A stretch of DNA of 64,000 nt from Allocoprococcus comes (lineage in GTDB: Bacteria; Bacillota; Clostridia; Lachnospirales; Lachnospiraceae), in assembly GCF_013300725.1 (NCBI RefSeq), contig NZ_JAAIMM010000005.1, forward strand, positions 84,675-148,674, read 5' to 3'. Below, piece after piece: positions 9,775 to 18,899 of the stretch (within the stretch, counting starts at the first letter, position 1; every line of letters begins with the position of its first letter). A model generated the notes under the pieces. The model had not been told where the DNA came from. It was given only the letters and a program-made list of their open reading frames with translations, and did no database searches. The position numbers and the translations under genes are program-made.

Positions 9775-10524
9775 ATGGAAGAAAAGAAAATGAACAGTCA
9801 GCAGATCGAGGGAAGAAATGCGGTAATGGAAGCATTCCGCTCCGGAAAACCGATTGACAAGGTCTATATTCTTGACGGATGTCAGGATGGACCGATCAGA
9901 AGTATCGTAAGAGAAGCAAAAAAGCATGATACGATCCTGAATTTTGTAACCAAAGAACGTCTGAACCAGATTTCAGAGACCGGAAGACATCAGGGTGTCA
10001 TTGCGCAGGCAGCGGCTTACGAGTATGCGCAGGTGGAAGATATGCTGGAGCTTGCAAAACAGAAAGGGGAAGATCCGTTCCTGATCCTTCTGGACAATAT
10101 TGAGGATCCGCATAATCTCGGCGCGATCATCCGTACTGCCAATCTTGCGGGCGCGCATGGTGTGATCATTCCGAAGCACCGCGCAGCAGGTCTTACTGCA
10201 ACCGTTGCAAAGACATCAGCAGGTGCGCTGAATTACACACCGGTAGCAAAAGTTACCAATCTGGTGAAAACCATGGAAGAACTGAAGGAGAAGGGACTCT
10301 GGTTCGTCTGCGCAGATATGGATGGGGATGTGATGTACCGCGTGAATCTGAAAGGACCAATTGGTCTGGTGATCGGAAACGAAGGCGAAGGTGTCGGACG
10401 TCTGGTAAAAGAAACCTGTGATATGACGGCGTCCATTCCGATGAAGGGAGATATTGACTCCCTGAATGCGTCTGTGGCAGCAGGTGTCCTTGCTTATGAG
10501 ATCGTGCGTCAGCGCATGAGTTAG
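9775..10524 (+). CDS. rlmB: 23S rRNA (guanosine-2'-O)-methyltransferase, TrmH/SpoU family
   Basis: SPOUT methyltransferase; RlmB methylates the 2'-OH of G2251 in 23S rRNA. The N-terminal substrate-binding domain starts at EGRNAVMEAFRSG. The knotted domain has motif 1 LDNIEDPHNLGAIIRTA, motif 2 LVIGNEGEGVGRLV and motif 3 IPMKGDIDSLNASVAAGVL. The start at 9775 has AGGAG six bases upstream; the frame runs further upstream inside mrnC. 249 residues. Neighbours mrnC and sigH fit the conserved cluster. TrmH-family specificity cannot be proven by sequence, but the length and context favour RlmB. Confidence 0.9.
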   Translation: MEEKKMNSQQIEGRNAVMEAFRSGKPIDKVYILDGCQDGPIRSIVREAKKHDTILNFVTKERLNQISETGRHQGVIAQAAAYEYAQVEDMLELAKQKGEDPFLILLDNIEDPHNLGAIIRTANLAGAHGVIIPKHRAAGLTATVAKTSAGALNYTPVAKVTNLVKTMEELKEKGLWFVCADMDGDVMYRVNLKGPIGLVIGNEGEGVGRLVKETCDMTASIPMKGDIDSLNASVAAGVLAYEIVRQRMS

Positions 10525-10542
10525 GAAAAACGGAGAATGAAA

Positions 10543-11175
10543 ATGGATCTGGGGAAAATGACAGATGAGCAGCTGATCGAACTGCTTCGGGAAGGTAAGA
10601 CCGAGATCACGGATTATCTGATGGAAAAATACAAAGACATGGTACGCAAACAAGCGCGTGCCATGTATCTGTGGGGTGGAGAAAATGACGATCTGATCCA
10701 GGAGGGGATGATCGGTCTTTTTAAAGCGGTGCAGGATTATGATCCGAAAGAAGGTGCAAGCTTCTCAAGTTTTGCCGGACTTTGTGTGTCACGCCAGATG
10801 TATACGGCGATCAAGGCTTCACAGCGGAAAAAACATCTGCCGCTGAATTCCTATGTGTCGATTTACGCATCTGCCAGTGACAATCCGGAGGAGAACGGGC
10901 TTTCCATAGTAGATACGATCGAAGCGGGGAAAGAGAGTAATCCGGAGCTGATGATCCTTGGAGAAGAGTATACGAATGCGTTTGAAGAGGAGCTGAAAGA
11001 AAAATTAAGTAAGCTGGAGCGAAAGGTGTTGTATCTTCATCTGCAGGGAATGGAGTATCTGAAGATCGCAGAATTTATGGACAAAAGTCCAAAGACGATC
11101 GACAATGCCCTGCAGCGGATCAAAACCAAAGCACGTCGGCTTCTGGAAGAAAAACGCCGGTCTGAAAAAAAGTAA
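10543..11175 (+). CDS. sigH: RNA polymerase sporulation sigma factor SigH
   Basis: Sigma-70 family factor for the early stationary/sporulation programme. Region 2 reads DDLIQEGMIGLFKAVQDYDP with the -10 recognition helix FSSFAGLCVSRQMYTAI; region 4 holds LERKVLYLHLQGMEYLKIAE and the helix KSPKTIDNALQRIKTKAR. 210 residues. The start at 10543 has GGAG seven bases upstream; the alternative ATG at 10537 is too close. It is last in the cysE-cysS-mrnC-rlmB run. The NYN-type ribosome nuclease gene (yacP/rae1) that sits between rlmB and sigH in Bacillus is absent here. Confidence 0.9.
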   Translation: MDLGKMTDEQLIELLREGKTEITDYLMEKYKDMVRKQARAMYLWGGENDDLIQEGMIGLFKAVQDYDPKEGASFSSFAGLCVSRQMYTAIKASQRKKHLPLNSYVSIYASASDNPEENGLSIVDTIEAGKESNPELMILGEEYTNAFEEELKEKLSKLERKVLYLHLQGMEYLKIAEFMDKSPKTIDNALQRIKTKARRLLEEKRRSEKK

Positions 11176-11194
11176 AAATAAAAAATTAAAAATA

Positions 11195-11224
11195 TTGACA
11201 AGCAAAGCAGTGATGTGCTATATT
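11195..11224 (+). promoter_or_regulatory. Promoter of tRNA-Thr
   Basis: TTGACA at 11195-11200 and TATATT at 11219-11224 with an 18-base spacer, 23 bases before the tRNA. Confidence 0.8.
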
Positions 11225-11247
11225 AAATGAGTCGCGAAAATGCGCAG

Positions 11248-11320
11248 GCTGCCTTGGCTCAGTCGGTAGAGCGTCGCCTTGGTAAGGCGGAGGTCGGCGG
11301 TTCGATTCCGCTAGGCAGCT
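11248..11320 (+). tRNA. tRNA-Thr (anticodon GGT)
   Basis: A 73-base cloverleaf: acceptor GCTGCCT/AGGCAGC, anticodon loop TTGGTAA on a CGCCT-type stem, T arm GGCGG-TTCGATT-CCGCT. CCA is not encoded. It has its own promoter and a terminator at 11329. Confidence 0.95.
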
Positions 11321-11328
11321 TATTTAAG

Positions 11329-11375
11329 AAGCAGAGTTGTATTTCCGGTTGGAGATTACGATGTCTGCTTTTTTT
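11329..11375 (+). terminator. Terminator after tRNA-Thr
   Basis: AAGCAGA (11329-11335) pairs with TCTGCTT (11364-11370), which runs into seven Ts. The remaining bases to 11523 hold a weak promoter for glnS (TTGTTC at 11380-11385, TAAACT at 11403-11408, 17-base spacer). Confidence 0.65.
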
Positions 11376-11523
11376 GTACTTGTTCATGTATAGAAAGTGT
11401 GATAAACTAAAGAACATGAATCAAAAGTTGTCTACAGGGCAATGATTGAGATACATGACATGAAAAAGACTGCCACATACCGGCAGATTTTGAAGTAATA
11501 GAGAGACGCGAGGAGGAACTTCA

Positions 11524-13188
11524 ATGGCAGAAGAAGCTGTATCAAAGAATTTTATAGAACAGGAAATTGAAAAAGATCTTGCAGAAGGCGTATACGATCA
11601 TGTATGTACCCGTTTTCCACCGGAACCGAACGGATATCTTCACATCGGACATGCAAAGTCCATCCTTTTAAACTATGGACTTGCACAGAAATATAATGGA
11701 ACATTCCATATGCGTTTTGATGATACAAACCCGACAAAAGAAAAGACAGAGTTCGTAGAATCCATCAAAGCTGACATCAAGTGGCTGGGTGCTGACTGGG
11801 GAGATCACCTTTACTTTGCATCCGATTATTTTGATCAGATGTATGAGTATGCGATCAAGTTGATCAAGAAAGGTAAAGCTTATGTCTGCGACCTGACAGC
11901 AGATCAGATCCGTGAGTACCGGGGAACGCTGACAGAGCCGGGAAAAGACAGCCCGTACCGTGACAGAAGTGTGGAAGAGAACCTGGAGCTTTTTGAAAAT
12001 ATGCGTGCAGGCAAGTATGCAGACGGAGAGAAGGTTCTCCGTGCGAAGATCGATATGGCATCACCGAATATCAACATGAGAGATCCGATCCTCTACCGTG
12101 TAGCCCGTATGACACATCACAATACCGGTGACAAGTGGTGCATCTACCCGATGTATGACTTTGCACATCCGATCGAGGATGCGATCGAAGGAATCACACA
12201 TTCTATCTGTACACTGGAATTTGAAGACCACAGACCGCTTTATGACTGGGTAGTAAGAGAATGTGAATTTGCAAATCCACCGCGTCAGATCGAATTTGCA
12301 AAATTATACCTGACTAACGTAGTTACAGGAAAGCGTTATATCAAGAAACTTGTAGAAGATAAGATCGTAGACGGATGGGATGATCCGAGACTGGTTTCCA
12401 TCGCAGCACTTCGTCGCCGTGGATTCACACCGGAATCTATCAAGATGTTCGTTGACCTGTGTGGAGTTTCCAAAGCACAGAGCTCTGTAGATTATGCAAT
12501 GCTCGAGTACTGCATCCGCGAGGATCTGAAGCTTAAAAGAGCACGTATGATGGCAGTCCTTGATCCGATCAAGCTTGTGATCGATAACTATCCGGAAGGA
12601 CAGATTGAATATCTGGATGCACCGAATAATCTTGAGAATGAAGAACTCGGAAGCCGTCAGCTTCCGTTTGGAAGAGAGCTTTATATTGAGAGAGAAGACT
12701 TTATGGAAGAGCCTCCGAAGAAATATTTCCGTCTGTTCCCAGGCAATGAAGTGCGTCTGATGAATGCTTACTTTGTAACCTGTACCGGATTTGAAAAGGA
12801 TGAAGACGGTAATGTAACTGTTGTACATTGTACTTATGATCCGGAGACAAAGAGTGGTTCCGGATTCACAGGAAGAAAAGTAAAAGGAACGATCCACTGG
12901 GTAGAGGCAAGTACAGCACTTCCGGCAACCGTAAGACTGTATGAGAACCTGATCGATGAAGAAAAAGGTGTTTATAATAAAGAAGATGGTTCCCTGAACC
13001 TGAATCCGAATTCTCTTACAGAGAAAGAAATCTTTGTAGAATCAAACTTTGCAGATGTAAAAGCATATGAAAGCTTCCAGTTTGTGCGTCAGGGATATTT
13101 CTGCGTGGATTCTCATGATTCTTCCAAGGAACATCTGGTATTTAACAGAATCGTTTCGCTGAAGAGTTCATTCAAGCTGCCAAAATAA
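11524..13188 (+). CDS. glnS: Glutaminyl-tRNA synthetase
   Basis: Class I synthetase that charges tRNA-Gln directly. It has 554 residues, like E. coli GlnRS. The catalytic domain opens with [17 protein letters not shown] (HIGH at 40-43). The KMSKS-equivalent reads [11 protein letters not shown], a degenerate form. The anticodon-binding beta-barrels fill the C-terminal part ([17 protein letters not shown] region). The GluRS/GlnRS split is supported by the GlnRS-type N-terminal signature and the C-terminal YFCVDSHDS motif. GAGGAGG lies upstream of the ATG. Presence of glnS implies that the tRNA-dependent amidotransferase is not the only route to Gln-tRNA here. Confidence 0.95.
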   Translation: MAEEAVSKNFIEQEIEKDLAEGVYDHVCTRFPPEPNGYLHIGHAKSILLNYGLAQKYNGTFHMRFDDTNPTKEKTEFVESIKADIKWLGADWGDHLYFASDYFDQMYEYAIKLIKKGKAYVCDLTADQIREYRGTLTEPGKDSPYRDRSVEENLELFENMRAGKYADGEKVLRAKIDMASPNINMRDPILYRVARMTHHNTGDKWCIYPMYDFAHPIEDAIEGITHSICTLEFEDHRPLYDWVVRECEFANPPRQIEFAKLYLTNVVTGKRYIKKLVEDKIVDGWDDPRLVSIAALRRRGFTPESIKMFVDLCGVSKAQSSVDYAMLEYCIREDLKLKRARMMAVLDPIKLVIDNYPEGQIEYLDAPNNLENEELGSRQLPFGRELYIEREDFMEEPPKKYFRLFPGNEVRLMNAYFVTCTGFEKDEDGNVTVVHCTYDPETKSGSGFTGRKVKGTIHWVEASTALPATVRLYENLIDEEKGVYNKEDGSLNLNPNSLTEKEIFVESNFADVKAYESFQFVRQGYFCVDSHDSSKEHLVFNRIVSLKSSFKLPK

Positions 13189-13262
13189 AGAAAGCAGTCT
13201 TGATCAGAATTTAATTGCAAATAATGTGTCAGTCGACAGTTTTTGAAAAGAAATGGCAATGA

Positions 13263-13302
13263 AAAACCCGGTAAGAATGAAAAATTCTTCCGGGTTTTGG
13301 TT
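13263..13302. terminator. Bidirectional terminator between glnS and the minus-strand gene
   Basis: AAAACCCGG (13263-13271) pairs with CCGGGTTTT (13290-13298), with inner AAGAAT/ATTCTT pairs. T-rich ends on both strands serve glnS and the converging gene at 13341. Confidence 0.85.
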
Positions 13303-13340
13303 TTATGCAGAAAATGATAAGCTGTAAGAAAAGTTCTTTC

Positions 13341-13658
13341 TTAAACTTCTTCTGAAGCCGGATCGGATTCTTCGGAATCAGTTTCCGGTGTCTGGGAAGC
13401 GGCTTCTGCATCGTCAGTTTTTTCTTCAGACTCTTCAGAGGTTTCTTCTTTTGCAGAAGCTGGTGTAAGAGTTGTGTAACCACGCTCTGGCACTTCGCCA
13501 AGATCATCATCCAGTTCAAAATCGTCATCTTCAAAAGCATCATCGAACTCGTCTTCCGGTTCTTCATTATGTCGGTTCTTTAACCAGTAATATGCACCGG
13601 CACCAGCTGCGCCTGCGGCAGTCAGTCCGAGCAGGATTTTACCAAATTTTTTAGCCAT
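13341..13658 (-). CDS. Small protein with glycine/alanine-rich membrane segment and acidic tail
   Basis: Unrecognised, 105 residues. Residues 5-25 form a short Ala/Gly-rich hydrophobic stretch (ILLGLTAAGAAGAGAYYWL), followed by an acidic region with EDEFDDAFEDDDFELDDD and a Ser/Glu/Thr-rich end. AAGGAGCAGCAC precedes the ATG. Such short membrane-anchored acidic proteins are common in Lachnospiraceae, but I cannot assign a role. It stands alone between converging glnS and diverging cls. Confidence 0.75.
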   Translation of the reverse strand: MAKKFGKILLGLTAAGAAGAGAYYWLKNRHNEEPEDEFDDAFEDDDFELDDDLGEVPERGYTTLTPASAKEETSEESEEKTDDAEAASQTPETDSEESDPASEEV

Positions 13659-13907
13659 GTGCTGCTCCTTTCTTAATCTCAGACTGTCAGATATGGCAGA
13701 TGAGATAGTTCGTCATGAAATATAGTATACATGAATAATTTTATTGTAATACTTTTGCTTGAAAAGGGGAAGTAAAATATTTATAAAAGTGGCGGAAAAA
13801 CAACAAAAATAAGGAAGTGTTGCATGATTATAAAGAGCTGGAATGTTGTGAAAGAATAAAAATTGTGTTACGATATAGAATAGTATCTAAAGAGAGGAAG
13901 ACCGCGA

Positions 13908-15494
13908 ATGAGAGAATTTACAAAATATCATGATACCAGCAAGTCAGTCAAAGAACGTGCCAAGACCAAAGTATTTGGTGCAGTGTACAGTCATACCGCG
14001 ATTATTCTTCTGCTGATTCTTCTTCAGATTGGTATTATGGTTCTCACTTTTACATATCTGGGAAATTACAGTACCTATATGAACGGAGTGATATCGCTTC
14101 TTTCTTTTATCACAGCGATTTATATTTTTAATGAAAAAGGGAATCCGGCGTTTAAGATGACGTGGATCCTGTTTGTGTTCCTTGTCCCGGTGGTCGGAGT
14201 TGGATTTTATCTGTTTACAAAAGCAGGGATCGGAACCAAATATCTGGGTGCCAGACTGGAAAAGCTTCGAGTGGAGACTGAACCTTATATGCAGCAGAAT
14301 GAATATGTCGTCCATGCGATGAAAGGTGGAAGGGTTGCAAACGCCAATTTGTCACATTTCCTTTATAACCAGGTGGGATTTCCGACTTATGGGAACTCAC
14401 AGGCGCAGTACTTTCCGTTGGGAGATGATAAATTTCCGGTGCTGATCGAGGAACTGAATAAAGCAGAGAAGTTTATTTTCATGGAATACTTTATCATTGG
14501 GGAAGGATATGTGTGGGATTCGGTTTTGAATGTCTTGAGGAAGAAAGTCAAGGAAGGTGTGGAAGTACGTCTGATGTATGACGGAACCTGCAGCATCAGC
14601 CTTCTGCCGTATGAATATCCGAAGCAGCTCAGGGAATATGGAATCCAGTGCAAGGAATTTGGACCGATCGTCCCCATCCTTTCTACCAGTCAGAATAACC
14701 GGGATCACCGGAAAATCTGTGTGGTTGACGGAAAGGTTGCATTTACCGGAGGTGTCAATCTGGCAGATGAATATATCAACAAAAAAGTCCGTTTCGGACA
14801 CTGGAAAGACACAGCAATCAAAATTGAAGGAGATGCCGTGCAGAGTTTTACCATGATGTTCCTGCAGATGTGGAATATTACGGAGAGACAGCCGGAGGAT
14901 TATGCAAAGTATCTGACAGAAAAGCAGCCGGGATTCAGCCGCAAAGATGGTTATATCATCCCATACGGAGACAGTCCGTTCGATCATGAAAATGTAGGAG
15001 AAGAAGTGTATTTCCACATTCTGAATCATGCGAAGAAGTATGTGCATATTATGACACCGTATCTGATCCTGGACAATGAGATGATTGATGCGCTGACAAG
15101 AGCTGCAAAAGGTGGAATAGAAGTGCAGATCATTATGCCACATATTCCGGATAAGCCGTATGCATTTTACCTCGCAAAGACCTACTATGAAGAACTGATC
15201 GCAGGTGGGGTACAGATTTATGAGTACACGCCTGGATTTGTCCATGCGAAAGTGTTTACATCGGATGATAATACTGCGACGGTAGGAAGTATCAACCTGG
15301 ATTACCGTAGTCTTTATCTGCATTTTGAGTGCGGCGTTTTCATTTACCGCAATCAGGTTGTGCGTGATATTGAAAAGGACTTCCAGGATACACTGGCAAA
15401 ATGCCAGAAGGTGACGATGACAGAAGTGAAAAACCGCAGTACATTTGTGAAAATATACGGTCAGGTTTTAAGACTTGTGGCTCCTCTGATGTAG
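13908..15494 (+). CDS. cls: Cardiolipin synthase (phospholipase D family)
   Basis: Joins two phosphatidylglycerol molecules to cardiolipin at the membrane. It has 528 residues with three N-terminal hydrophobic segments (about 30-50, 58-76, 83-103) and two HKD motifs: HRKICVVDGKVAFTGG and HAKVFTSDDNTATVGS. Both are complete (H-x-K-x4-D). GAGAGGAAGA precedes the ATG. Transcribed alone; the 249 bases upstream show no clear promoter beyond AT-rich sequence. Confidence 0.93.
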   Translation: MREFTKYHDTSKSVKERAKTKVFGAVYSHTAIILLLILLQIGIMVLTFTYLGNYSTYMNGVISLLSFITAIYIFNEKGNPAFKMTWILFVFLVPVVGVGFYLFTKAGIGTKYLGARLEKLRVETEPYMQQNEYVVHAMKGGRVANANLSHFLYNQVGFPTYGNSQAQYFPLGDDKFPVLIEELNKAEKFIFMEYFIIGEGYVWDSVLNVLRKKVKEGVEVRLMYDGTCSISLLPYEYPKQLREYGIQCKEFGPIVPILSTSQNNRDHRKICVVDGKVAFTGGVNLADEYINKKVRFGHWKDTAIKIEGDAVQSFTMMFLQMWNITERQPEDYAKYLTEKQPGFSRKDGYIIPYGDSPFDHENVGEEVYFHILNHAKKYVHIMTPYLILDNEMIDALTRAAKGGIEVQIIMPHIPDKPYAFYLAKTYYEELIAGGVQIYEYTPGFVHAKVFTSDDNTATVGSINLDYRSLYLHFECGVFIYRNQVVRDIEKDFQDTLAKCQKVTMTEVKNRSTFVKIYGQVLRLVAPLM

Positions 15495-15713
15495 TCGTGT
15501 ATCCGGAAAGAAGAAAAATAAGAAAAAACGTGAAAAATTAGGGAAGTGGCTGAAAATAAGAGTGTACTTTTCAGTTGAAATGTAGTATAATTCAATCGGT
15601 GTCTTTATAAGGGACATTGATTATATTTATAAGTAGGAGTTATCCCGATGAAAAGAGGGATGACACTGTGGAGGTATTTCACAGATAGCCAAGAACACGC
15701 AGGAGGATTTATT

Positions 15714-16997
15714 ATGGTTAAAGCAGTAGTAGGTGCGAACTGGGGAGACGAAGGAAAAGGTAAGATCACAGATATGCTTGCCGAAAAAGCAGATATTATC
15801 ATTCGTTTCCAGGGTGGAGCAAATGCCGGACATACAATTATCAATGATTACGGCAAATTCGCTCTTCATACATTACCGTCAGGAGTTTTCTACGGACATA
15901 CAACCAGTATCATCGGCAATGGTGTCGCTGTAGATATCCCGGTTCTTTTCAAGGAAATCCAGTCAATCATTGACAGAGATGTTCCGATGCCGAAGATTCT
16001 GGTGTCAGACCGTGCACAGATGGTGATGTCTTATCACAAGAATTTTGATGCATATGAGGAAGAGAGACTGGGCGGCAAGTCGTTCGGATCTACAAAGTCT
16101 GGTATTGCACCGTTCTATTCAGATAAGTATGCAAAGATTGGTTTCCAGATCAGTGAGCTTTTCGAGGATGAAGCAGAGCTGAGAGATAAGGTAAACCGTA
16201 TAGCAGAACAGAAGAATGTCATGCTGGAACATCTGTATCACAAACCGTTAATCAATCCTGATGATTTATATAATGAACTGATGGAATACAAAGAAATGGT
16301 AGCACCGTATGTATGTAACGTTTCTCTGTATCTTAACGAAGCACTTAAAGAAGGTAAAGAAATTCTTCTTGAAGGACAGCTTGGAACATTAAAAGATCCG
16401 GATCATGGAATTTACCCAATGGTAACTTCTTCTTCTACACTGGCAGCTTACGGTGCGATCGGTGCCGGAATCCCGCCGTATGAGATCAAACAGATCGTTA
16501 CAGTATGTAAAGCATACTCAAGTGCAGTAGGAGCAGGTGCCTTCGTAAGTGAGATCTTTGGCGAAGAAGCAGATGAACTCAGAAGACGCGGTGGAGACGG
16601 CGGAGAATTCGGCGCAACAACCGGTCGGCCGAGACGTATGGGATGGTTTGACTGTGTAGCATCCAAATATGGATGCCGTATGCAGGGAACTACAGATGTA
16701 GCATTTACTGTTGTTGACGTACTTGGATACCTGGATGAAATTCCGGTATGTGTAGGATACGAGATTGACGGAGAAGTTACAACAGAATTCCCGACAACAC
16801 ATCTTCTTGAGAAAGCAAAACCAGTACTCAAGACACTTCCGGGATGGAAATGCGACATCAGAGGAATCAAGAAATACGAAGATCTTCCGGAGAACTGCAG
16901 AAACTACATCGAATTTATCGAGAAAGAGATCGGATATCCGATCACAATGGTTTCTAATGGACCGGGAAGACATGATATCATCTTCAGAAATAAATAG
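15714..16997 (+). CDS. purA: Adenylosuccinate synthase
   Basis: Makes adenylosuccinate from IMP, aspartate and GTP on the route to AMP. 427 residues. The phosphate loop GANWGDEGKGK is close to the N terminus, and QGGANAGHTI, RPRRMGWFD and the C-terminal guanine-binding region are present. The start at 15714 follows AGGAGG at good spacing; the open frame upstream (from 15648) has no comparable site. A TATAAT-like box lies at 15586-15591 without a clear -35. It ends at a strong bidirectional terminator. Confidence 0.96.
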   Translation: MVKAVVGANWGDEGKGKITDMLAEKADIIIRFQGGANAGHTIINDYGKFALHTLPSGVFYGHTTSIIGNGVAVDIPVLFKEIQSIIDRDVPMPKILVSDRAQMVMSYHKNFDAYEEERLGGKSFGSTKSGIAPFYSDKYAKIGFQISELFEDEAELRDKVNRIAEQKNVMLEHLYHKPLINPDDLYNELMEYKEMVAPYVCNVSLYLNEALKEGKEILLEGQLGTLKDPDHGIYPMVTSSSTLAAYGAIGAGIPPYEIKQIVTVCKAYSSAVGAGAFVSEIFGEEADELRRRGGDGGEFGATTGRPRRMGWFDCVASKYGCRMQGTTDVAFTVVDVLGYLDEIPVCVGYEIDGEVTTEFPTTHLLEKAKPVLKTLPGWKCDIRGIKKYEDLPENCRNYIEFIEKEIGYPITMVSNGPGRHDIIFRNK

Positions 16998-17003
16998 GAA
17001 TTA

Positions 17004-17040
17004 AAAATGAGGCAGGACTTTTTTAGTCCTGCCTCATTTT
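17004..17040. terminator. Bidirectional terminator between purA and asnA
   Basis: A perfect 16-bp stem (17004-17019 with 17025-17040), A-rich on the left and T-rich on the right, between the converging purA and asnA. Confidence 0.93.
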
Positions 17041-17080
17041 CATGGCGAATTATCAAATTGTGATAACGGTTGGTTATATA

Positions 17081-18091
17081 TTACAGTAAGTATACTCCGC
17101 GGGATGCAGCTTCTTCGAGGATGTCGTCAGGCCAGATGGAGGACTGGACTTCTCCGATGTGGGCTTTGCGGAGATAGAACATGCAGATTCGGGACTGACC
17201 GATTCCACCTCCGACTGTGTACGGAAGTTCTCCTTTTAATAATGCCTTCTGGAAATCCATCTCGGCGCGTTCTTCACAGCCGGCTTCTTTTAACTGACGG
17301 CGGAGAGCATCTTCATCTACACGGATACCCATCGAAGAAAGCTCCAGTGCGATATCGAGAACCGGATAGTAGACGATGATGTCACCGTTCAGTTCCCAGT
17401 CATCATAGTCCGGTGCACGGCCGTCGTGACGCTGTCCGGATGCAAGAGTCTTACCAATCTGTTTGATGAATACAGCACCTTTTGCTTTGGCAAAATGGTA
17501 TTCACGTTCTTTTGGTGTCTTATCCGGATACATGGTTTCCAGTTCCTGGGATGTGATGAAGCTGATCTCATCCGGAAGGAATTCTTCGATATAATTATAG
17601 CGGCGTGCCATGTATGCTTCGGTTTCTTTGAGCGCACTGTATACTTTTCCTACTGTGTATTCCAAGGTCTCCATGTTGCGTTCTTCTTTGGAAATTACTT
17701 TTTCCCAGTCCCACTGGTCAACATAGATAGAATGGATATTGTCGGTATCTTCATCGCGACGGATGGCGCTCATATCGGTATAAAGTCCTTCTCCTGAATG
17801 AAAGCCGTAGCGCTTTAAGGCGTAACGTTTCCATTTTGCAAGAGAGTGGACGATCTCAACTTCGCGGTCTTCCTGTTCTTTGATGCCAAATGCAACCGGG
17901 CGTTCTACTCCGTTCAGGTTATCGTTCAGTCCGGATTCCGGGCGGACGAAAAGAGGAGCGGATACACGCGTCAGATGCAGAGATTTGGCAAGTGCGCGTT
18001 CAAAGTGGTCTTTTACTTCTTTGATTGCCACTTCTGTCTCGCGGATCGTAAGTGGAGAATGGTAATTCTCCGGTATCTGCAAATTGTTCAT
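17081..18091 (-). CDS. asnA: Aspartate-ammonia ligase (asparagine synthetase A)
   Basis: Makes asparagine from aspartate, ammonia and ATP; related to class II aminoacyl-tRNA synthetases. It has 336 residues, the usual length. Landmarks: LHLTRVSAPLFVRPESGLND near the N terminus, DMSAIRRDE, YVDQWDWEK, and the C-terminal GGGIGQSRICMFYL (class II motif 3 arginine). GGAAGAA precedes the ATG. A consensus promoter and a 21-bp tandem repeat lie upstream (18125-18200), which suggests dedicated control. Confidence 0.96.
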   Translation of the reverse strand: MNNLQIPENYHSPLTIRETEVAIKEVKDHFERALAKSLHLTRVSAPLFVRPESGLNDNLNGVERPVAFGIKEQEDREVEIVHSLAKWKRYALKRYGFHSGEGLYTDMSAIRRDEDTDNIHSIYVDQWDWEKVISKEERNMETLEYTVGKVYSALKETEAYMARRYNYIEEFLPDEISFITSQELETMYPDKTPKEREYHFAKAKGAVFIKQIGKTLASGQRHDGRAPDYDDWELNGDIIVYYPVLDIALELSSMGIRVDEDALRRQLKEAGCEERAEMDFQKALLKGELPYTVGGGIGQSRICMFYLRKAHIGEVQSSIWPDDILEEAASRGVYLL

Positions 18092-18124
18092 GATGTTCTT
18101 CCTTTCTTACTACTCACTATGTCT

Positions 18125-18153
18125 AGTTTAGTGAATTGACGTGGTGTTGTCAA
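18125..18153 (-). promoter_or_regulatory. Promoter of asnA
   Basis: On the minus strand, TTGACA (complement of 18148-18153), a 17-base spacer and TAAACT (complement of 18125-18130), 33 bases before the start codon. Confidence 0.75.
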
Positions 18154-18158
18154 TCATA

Positions 18159-18200
18159 TTTCCTTAAGAAACGACTTATTTTCTTAAGAAACAACTTATG
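18159..18200 (-). promoter_or_regulatory. Two tandem 21-bp repeats upstream of the asnA -35, probable regulator sites
   Basis: Two near-identical units with period 21, each containing CTTAAGAAAC followed by (G/A)ACTTAT. The core TTTCTTAAGAAA-like palindrome is centred on CTTAAG. A 21-base period is two helical turns, so two dimers would bind the same face just upstream of the -35, as an activator would. The regulator is unknown. Confidence 0.5.
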
Positions 18201-18254
18201 ATTTTTTTAGAGAATCTCCATAGTAAGGTCACAGAATATGGCTATACTCTTAAA

Positions 18255-18337
18255 ATGATGTTGGGTCAAGAGGTCAAAAATCCTCTTGCAAGCAAGCTTG
18301 CATCGGCTTTCTGACCTTTTGATCCTGGTATCATCAT
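18255..18337 (+). other. Structured 83-nt inverted-repeat element
   Basis: Nested pairs: ATGATG/CATCAT at the ends, GGGTCAA/TTGATCC and GAGGTCA/TGACCTT inside (each with one G-T pair), and a central GCAAGC-AA-GCTTGC hairpin. It lies between the asnA control region and the 52-codon gene at 18455, so it may be a leader structure or a small repeat element. No other copy is seen in this window. Confidence 0.5.
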
Positions 18338-18454
18338 AAAAAAGTCATAAATCAGAAAATAAGAACATATATTAAAGATGTCGGGGAAATGCCGGATGAG
18401 GCTTATACCAGAAGGCAGACAGACGAAAAAACTGTAGACAGGAGGTAACAAGAT

Positions 18455-18613
18455 ATGCAGAAAGAGAAGAATATCAGCACACAGGAAGTCATTTCCATGG
18501 AAGAATATCTAAATAAGAGACAGAAGATCAGAGAACAGGAGAAAAAACGATTCGGTGGCAGATTCAGCGAAGAAAAAAGCCCTGCCTGGATGATGGCAGA
18601 GCTTTATGTATGA
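18455..18613 (+). CDS. 52-residue hypothetical protein
   Basis: A short gene read directly from the sequence: ATG at 18455, TGA at 18611-18613, with a strong AGGAGGTAACAAGAT ribosome binding site. The product is strongly charged (MQKEKNISTQ at the start, KKRFGGRFSEEKSPAWMMAE near the end) and has no membrane segment. It resembles no family I know. It faces the minus-strand gene at 18618 end to end, with only 4 bases between them. The structured element at 18255-18337 lies upstream. Confidence 0.6.
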   Translation: MQKEKNISTQEVISMEEYLNKRQKIREQEKKRFGGRFSEEKSPAWMMAELYV

Positions 18614-18617
18614 GATG

Positions 18618-18839
18618 TTAATATTCACTGTGAAAGTCGTCATCATTCCTGTGGATCAGACGATAAACCAGGATGTAGGCGTAACTCATAACCGGCACAA
18701 GAATCGTGCAGGCAACAGATGCTTTCAGAAGTCCTAATGATCTGGATTTGTCGATAAATGCAAATACCAGGGTGCTGACGTACATCAGGAACAGAAGAAT
18801 TGCACAGATAAGAGCCGCAAAACGCTTGATTTTTTTCAT
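18618..18839 (-). CDS. Small two-helix membrane protein
   Basis: 73 residues with two hydrophobic segments (FAALICAILLFLMYVSTLVFAF and VACTILVPVMSYAYILVYRL) and an acidic/His C terminus. AAGGTGG lies six bases before the ATG at 18839; the GTG at 18848 is inside the ribosome binding site. Function unknown. It is the last host gene before the integrated element that starts near 18958. Confidence 0.65.
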   Translation of the reverse strand: MKKIKRFAALICAILLFLMYVSTLVFAFIDKSRSLGLLKASVACTILVPVMSYAYILVYRLIHRNDDDFHSEY

Positions 18840-18899
18840 AACAACCACCTTCGTACTGTACTTTATCTCATTCCTTTAGATAACTATAAAACAACGAAG

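Noticed and set aside
14397..15323. 308-codon minus-strand frame opposite cls
   Set aside because: It lies entirely within the well-supported cardiolipin synthase gene; the product is His/Cys/Ile-rich without any motif and lacks a ribosome binding site.
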